The notes beneath the pieces are model-generated. The model saw only the letters and a program-made list of their open reading frames with translations, ran no database searches and was not told where the DNA came from. A stretch of DNA of 9,345 nucleotides from Victivallales bacterium (GTDB lineage: Bacteria; Verrucomicrobiota; Lentisphaeria; Victivallales; Victivallaceae). This document shows, in pieces, positions 6,306 through 9,345 of this stretch. Each line of letters begins with the position of its first letter. The first letter of the stretch is position 1. The position numbers and the translations under genes were made by a program. The stretch covers positions 1 to 9,345 of the forward strand of contig JAHOYW010000344.1 of the NCBI GenBank assembly GCA_019038735.1, in the 5' to 3' direction.

Positions 6306-6333
6306 AATATAGCAGAAATAAAGATACAGGCAA
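6306..6333 (-). promoter_or_regulatory. Candidate sigma70-type extended -10 promoter of the PSP1 gene
   Basis: On the minus strand TTGCCT (plus 6328-6333) and TATATT (plus 6306-6311) are separated by 16 nt, and TGC immediately before the -10 box makes it an extended -10. Transcription would start near 6299, giving a leader of about 45 nt. It lies in the 111-nt gap after the HD gene. Confidence 0.5.
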
Positions 6334-6365
6334 ACGGCTCTAGTATAAAAAACAGAAATCTAGTC

Positions 6366-7022
6366 TCAAACCCTTATTTCACTTTCTAGCTGCTCAAAAA
6401 ATTCATGCATGAACCGAGCTCGTTCAGCAGCATGTCGCTTGCCGGAAACAGTCAGCATTTTATCAGGAACATGACGGAGTTTAACCAAGTATTCACGATA
6501 TGCTGAATCCTCGCGACTATAAGCTTCAGAATTCAAAGCTTCTTCACTGCTGTTATGCACGCGGGCATTTTCTCGTCCGGCAAAATGAAATGCCCTGCCG
6601 ACACCGACAGCTCCGATAGAATCAAGTTTATCCGCATCATAAATAATCTCAGCCTCAATACTTTGAGGAGACGGACCATTCCCCCGAAAACGATGGCTTT
6701 GAATGCAAGCACAAATATGTTCGATCATCGCTTGTGGAAAATCATATTTTTTGAGTTCAAAAGCACAAATTCTGGCTCCTTCCTGCGCATGACATAACTT
6801 ACCTTTAACACTCATTTCCTCGGGACGGGCAATATCGTGCAGGAGCGCGGCGAGACGAACAATTTGCAGATCAGCCTCAGGTATTTCCGCCGCAATCTTT
6901 TCCGCATTGCGCAAAACTCTGAGGGTATGGTCAAAATCATGACAGCCGGGAGCTGATTGGAGTTTAGATTTTACAAATTCATAAATACGCGTATATTTAG
7001 ATTCAAAATCAGTTTGAAGCAT
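6366..7022 (-). CDS. HD-domain metal-dependent hydrolase (YedJ/YpgQ-like)
   Basis: This 218-residue protein carries the HD signature: His32 in CHDFDHTLRV, His62-Asp63 in ALLHDIARPEE, and Asp131 in the conserved YDADKLDSIG block (128-137). Further metal- or phosphate-site histidines are plausible at 78, 102 and 110. The YDADKLD-IGAVGV-R-F arrangement and the length are typical of the YedJ/YpgQ branch of HD phosphohydrolases. Some members of that branch cleave nucleotides, but the substrate here cannot be read from sequence. It is soluble and cytoplasmic, with no membrane segment. The ATG overlaps the end of the channel gene by 14 nt, so translation is coupled, and AAGG sits 6 nt before the start. 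It is the last gene of the apparent gltA-channel-HD operon. No clear terminator follows. Confidence 0.9.
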   Translation of the reverse strand: MLQTDFESKYTRIYEFVKSKLQSAPGCHDFDHTLRVLRNAEKIAAEIPEADLQIVRLAALLHDIARPEEMSVKGKLCHAQEGARICAFELKKYDFPQAMIEHICACIQSHRFRGNGPSPQSIEAEIIYDADKLDSIGAVGVGRAFHFAGRENARVHNSSEEALNSEAYSREDSAYREYLVKLRHVPDKMLTVSGKRHAAERARFMHEFFEQLESEIRV

Positions 7023-7713
7023 CTTCCGCCTTCTCTTCCAGACGTTTGGCTTTGTGTATTGCTTGCAATTTAGATTGGATCAAGGAATAAATCGTCGCCG
7101 CGACACCACCCATGCAGATGTAACCAATAATAGACTGCATAGCCGCGACCATTCTGAATTGGGGAAGTGCTACAATATCTCCATAGCCCAGACCAGTAAA
7201 AGTAATGCAGCTAAAATAACAACTGGTTTGAAGTTCAACTTGTTTTCCGATTCCACCGCCAACCAAAGCATTACATTTATAATAGTAGAGAGAGAATAAA
7301 AAGACAAACAATAATATTACGCCGTACCAGTCAATTATGATTTTAATAATATAAGTGCTGGGAGTCTCCTCGCGGGTCATAGCTATTAATACCATCATCA
7401 AAATAGTAACTACGAAGAATGAGACTACAATTATATCTTCCACACTAAATTTTACACAATATCCTTCATAGATGATATAAATAAATGCACCTATAGCCGC
7501 CAGTGTGTACATTATAATAATTGGGCGCAAAGGGAAAAGATTAACATCCATAGCACTCACAACCATCCCCATTAGCAAACCACCGATAAGCAATAAGAGA
7601 CTTACTTCAAAGTCCGTAATAAGAAATATCATTAACACATAAATGCCAATAATAATCATCGCCGGAATGAAAGCGATTAGAGTATCAAATATTTTTGAAA
7701 TTTTATTTTTCAT
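7009..7713 (-). CDS. Predicted potassium-channel-like membrane protein (Ion_trans_2 pore)
   Basis: The 234-residue protein has about five hydrophobic segments (roughly 12-32, 36-54, 62-82, 92-112, 122-145), then a pore loop, then a last segment (about 188-212). This is the layout of a six-helix channel subunit with the pore between helices 5 and 6. The pore reads SCYFSCITFTGLGYGD (164-179), with GYGD (176-179) as the potassium selectivity filter. The residue matching the Thr of canonical TVGYG is Gly174. Helix 4 has no regular arginine ladder, so voltage sensing is not indicated. The 20-residue charged tail is too short for an RCK or nucleotide-binding domain. It probably forms tetramers in the inner membrane. 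The ATG overlaps the gltA end by 11 nt, has no good Shine-Dalgarno and is probably translated by coupling. Confidence 0.85.
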   Translation of the reverse strand: MKNKISKIFDTLIAFIPAMIIIGIYVLMIFLITDFEVSLLLLIGGLLMGMVVSAMDVNLFPLRPIIIMYTLAAIGAFIYIIYEGYCVKFSVEDIIVVSFFVVTILMMVLIAMTREETPSTYIIKIIIDWYGVILLFVFLFSLYYYKCNALVGGGIGKQVELQTSCYFSCITFTGLGYGDIVALPQFRMVAAMQSIIGYICMGGVAATIYSLIQSKLQAIHKAKRLEEKAEDASN

Positions 7714-8992
7714 GTTTCATCGTCTTGCCGACATAAATTTGCCGTGGACGAGTTATTTTTGTCTGTGAACTAATCATTTCCTTCCAATGCGCAATCCATC
7801 CCGGCATACGGGCTAGAGCAAACATTACAGTAAACATATTTTCAGGAATCCCGATTGCACGATAAATAATTCCGCTGTAGAAATCCACATTCGGATATAA
7901 ATTACGCGAAACAAAGTAATCATCCTTCAAGGCAACCTCTTCCAGATGCATGGCAACTTCAAGCAATGGATCATTGATATTCATAGTAGCAAGAAAGTCA
8001 TGACAAGCTTTTTTGATAATCACAGCACGCGGGTCAAATGTTTTATAGACACGATGCCCAAATCCCATCAAACGGAAACTTGAGTTTTTGTCTTTAGCTT
8101 TATCAATATATTTCTTCACGTCCCCGTCTTTTACAATTCTTTTCAGCATATCAATAACCGCTTGATTAGCTCCGCCATGCAAAGGTCCTGATAAAGCGGA
8201 GATTCCCGCAGAAATAGTCGAATATAAATTCACTTGAGCACTTCCAACCGTACGAACCGCTGTCGTTGAACAATTTTGTTCGTGGTCAGCATGCAGAATC
8301 AATAAAGTATTCAAAATCTTCACCACTTCCGGATTGATTTCATAAGGATTTACCGGGGATGAAAACATCATATGTAAAAAGTTCGCACAATAAGGCAAGT
8401 CGCTACGCGGATAAACAACTGGTTCACCGATTGAACGTTTATAAGCAAAAGCTGCCATAGTTCTAAAAGTAGAAATCAAACGCGCAGCGCAAATATCAAT
8501 ATCCTCACGCATGGAGAGTGCATCCACATTAGGATAAAATGTCGATAAAGCATCAAACATTGTAGACATGATCTGCATCGGATGCGCTGCTCTAGGGAAA
8601 CGGTCAAAGAAATGACGCATATCTTCATGCAGTAGAGAATGTTCATTCAAAAGCTTTGAAAATCTTTTACTTTGATCAGCTTTAGGCAGTTTGCCGCGAA
8701 GAAGTAAATAAGCGGTTTCAACAAAACGATGGTTTTTAACAAGTTCATCAACAGAAACTCCACGATAATGCAAAATTCCATTTTCACCATCAACATAAGT
8801 TATTTTACTATAACATACAGCTGTATTCAAAAAACTCGGATCAACAGTTACCATACCGGTAGTTTTACGTAATTCGGCTATATCAATACCAACTTCACCT
8901 TCAGTTCCAATAACTATAGGTAATTTTATTACTTTATCTTTGTATTTTAATTCTGCGTATTCAACGCCTGATTCTTTAGGCTTGTTACTCAT
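7703..8992 (-). CDS. gltA: Citrate synthase (type II)
   Basis: The 429-residue protein condenses oxaloacetate with acetyl-CoA to citrate (EC 2.3.3.1), entering the TCA cycle in the cytoplasm. The catalytic triad is present: His272 in GPLHGGAN, His313 in GFGHRVYK and Asp370 in LYPNVDFYSG, matching His264, His305 and Asp362 of E. coli GltA. HADHEQNCSTTAVR (234-247) is the conserved oxaloacetate-site helix. Its length and the extra N-terminal beta domain (about residues 1-60) fit the long Gram-negative hexameric type, which is often NADH-inhibited. Whether this one is inhibited cannot be read directly. AAGGAGA (8997-9003) lies 4 nt before the ATG. It leads an operon with the channel and HD genes, each overlapping the next. 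A promoter with an overlapping palindrome lies about 100 nt upstream. Confidence 0.97.
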   Translation of the reverse strand: MSNKPKESGVEYAELKYKDKVIKLPIVIGTEGEVGIDIAELRKTTGMVTVDPSFLNTAVCYSKITYVDGENGILHYRGVSVDELVKNHRFVETAYLLLRGKLPKADQSKRFSKLLNEHSLLHEDMRHFFDRFPRAAHPMQIMSTMFDALSTFYPNVDALSMREDIDICAARLISTFRTMAAFAYKRSIGEPVVYPRSDLPYCANFLHMMFSSPVNPYEINPEVVKILNTLLILHADHEQNCSTTAVRTVGSAQVNLYSTISAGISALSGPLHGGANQAVIDMLKRIVKDGDVKKYIDKAKDKNSSFRLMGFGHRVYKTFDPRAVIIKKACHDFLATMNINDPLLEVAMHLEEVALKDDYFVSRNLYPNVDFYSGIIYRAIGIPENMFTVMFALARMPGWIAHWKEMISSQTKITRPRQIYVGKTMKHEK

Positions 8993-9077
8993 ACAGTCTC
9001 CTTATTGTTCATTAACGGTCTATTGCTCATATTTTAAAGTTCAAACACTCAGGAAAGAACTATATATCAAATCCTTA

Positions 9078-9099
9078 AGTATAACAGCGAGCTTATACT
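9078..9099. promoter_or_regulatory. Possible operator palindrome overlapping the gltA promoter
   Basis: AGTATAA (9078-9084) and TTATACT (9093-9099) are perfect 7-bp inverted repeats with an 8-nt spacer. The palindrome overlaps the candidate -10 box (9097-9102) and the expected start site near 9090. That is where a dimeric repressor would block transcription. The arms are AT-rich, so chance is a real alternative. Confidence 0.35.
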
Positions 9100-9124
9100 A
9101 TATACGCTTTTTCCATTTTTGCAA
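9097..9124 (-). promoter_or_regulatory. Candidate promoter of the gltA-channel-HD operon
   Basis: On the minus strand TTGCAA (plus 9119-9124) and TATAGT (plus 9097-9102) are 16 nt apart. Transcription would start near 9090 and give a leader of about 100 nt before gltA. The -35 matches the consensus only at four of six positions. Confidence 0.4.
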
Positions 9125-9345
9125 GCGGGGGAAATGCCTATTTCAGCTTTAAAGAATCAGGAATTTTTTATTCTGTAAAAATGCTTCAAAAAAAGATCTC
9201 AGAAATTAAAGCGCAAAGATAGCGCATTGGATTTTTTGGAATATATTCAATTGTGTCATGGGTGGATGCTGGAACCGGGAAACGGCAACCGGAACTCAGG
9301 ATGAATTAAAATAGACGCGCCACTTTGAAATGTCAGGCAATGAGA

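Larger units (their letters stand above)
9004..9345. other. Right-edge intergenic region without a supported gene
   Basis: The part next to gltA holds its candidate promoter and palindrome. From about 9130 to 9345 I see no convincing gene on either strand. There are small hairpin candidates: AGAAT/ATTCT near 9150-9175 and GCGC-N7-GCGC near 9211-9225. Around 9270-9298 there is a GC-richer patch in which CCGG occurs twice (GGAACCGGGA and CAACCGGAAC). A minus-strand frame is open from 9345 down to a stop at 9256-9258, but 30 codons without motifs do not justify a call. Confidence 0.5.

Noticed and set aside
9256..9345. Possible C-terminus of a minus-strand gene entering from the right
   Set aside because: Only 30 codons are open, no recognisable motif is seen, and the reading frame is easily explained by chance.

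Overview
This is a compact, AT-rich bacterial chromosomal segment made mostly of housekeeping genes. One partial gene and hslO lie on the plus strand. Everything from about 1375 to 8992 lies on the minus strand. A predicted lipoprotein, an Hsp33 redox chaperone and a type II citrate synthase suggest a Gram-negative-type bacterium. The mix of families, including a RicT/YaaT-like PSP1 protein outside an obvious Firmicute context, made me think of the PVC group (for example Lentisphaerota). That placement is a guess from gene style and was not tested. No phage, transposase, CRISPR, tRNA or rRNA gene was found.

Layout. Positions 2-115 are the C-terminus of a NifU-like Fe-S scaffold. Positions 116-403 are intergenic and hold a REP-like pair of hairpins (195-300). 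Next comes hslO (404-1276), which converges on purC (1375-2271, minus). A strong hairpin with a minus-strand T-run (1313-1350) ends purC. Ribosomal protein L21 (rplU, 2378-2692) stands alone with its own terminator (2321-2358), without the usual rpmA partner directly behind it. An apparent operon then runs leftwards: a predicted membrane metalloprotease-like protein (4061-5035), a NIF3/YbgI dinuclear metal protein (3310-4074, 14-nt overlap) and a small lipoprotein (2835-3290, 19-nt gap). A second two-hairpin inverted-repeat element (5070-5196) separates this operon from a PSP1 protein (5211-6254), which has its own extended -10 promoter. The last operon is citrate synthase (7703-8992), a six-helix potassium-channel-like protein (7009-7713, 11-nt overlap) and an HD-domain hydrolase (6366-7022, 14-nt overlap). 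A candidate promoter at 9097-9124 overlaps a 22-bp palindrome. The right edge (about 9130-9345) shows no convincing gene.

How the genes fit together. Most are independent core functions: Fe-S assembly, redox stress protection, purine synthesis, translation and TCA-cycle entry. Two gene groupings are less expected. One is the tight coupling of citrate synthase with an ion channel and an HD hydrolase. The other is the HELCH membrane protein coupled to NIF3 and a lipoprotein. I see no complete new system. The best leads are the HELCH protein, the gltA-channel-HD operon and the two structured intergenic repeats.
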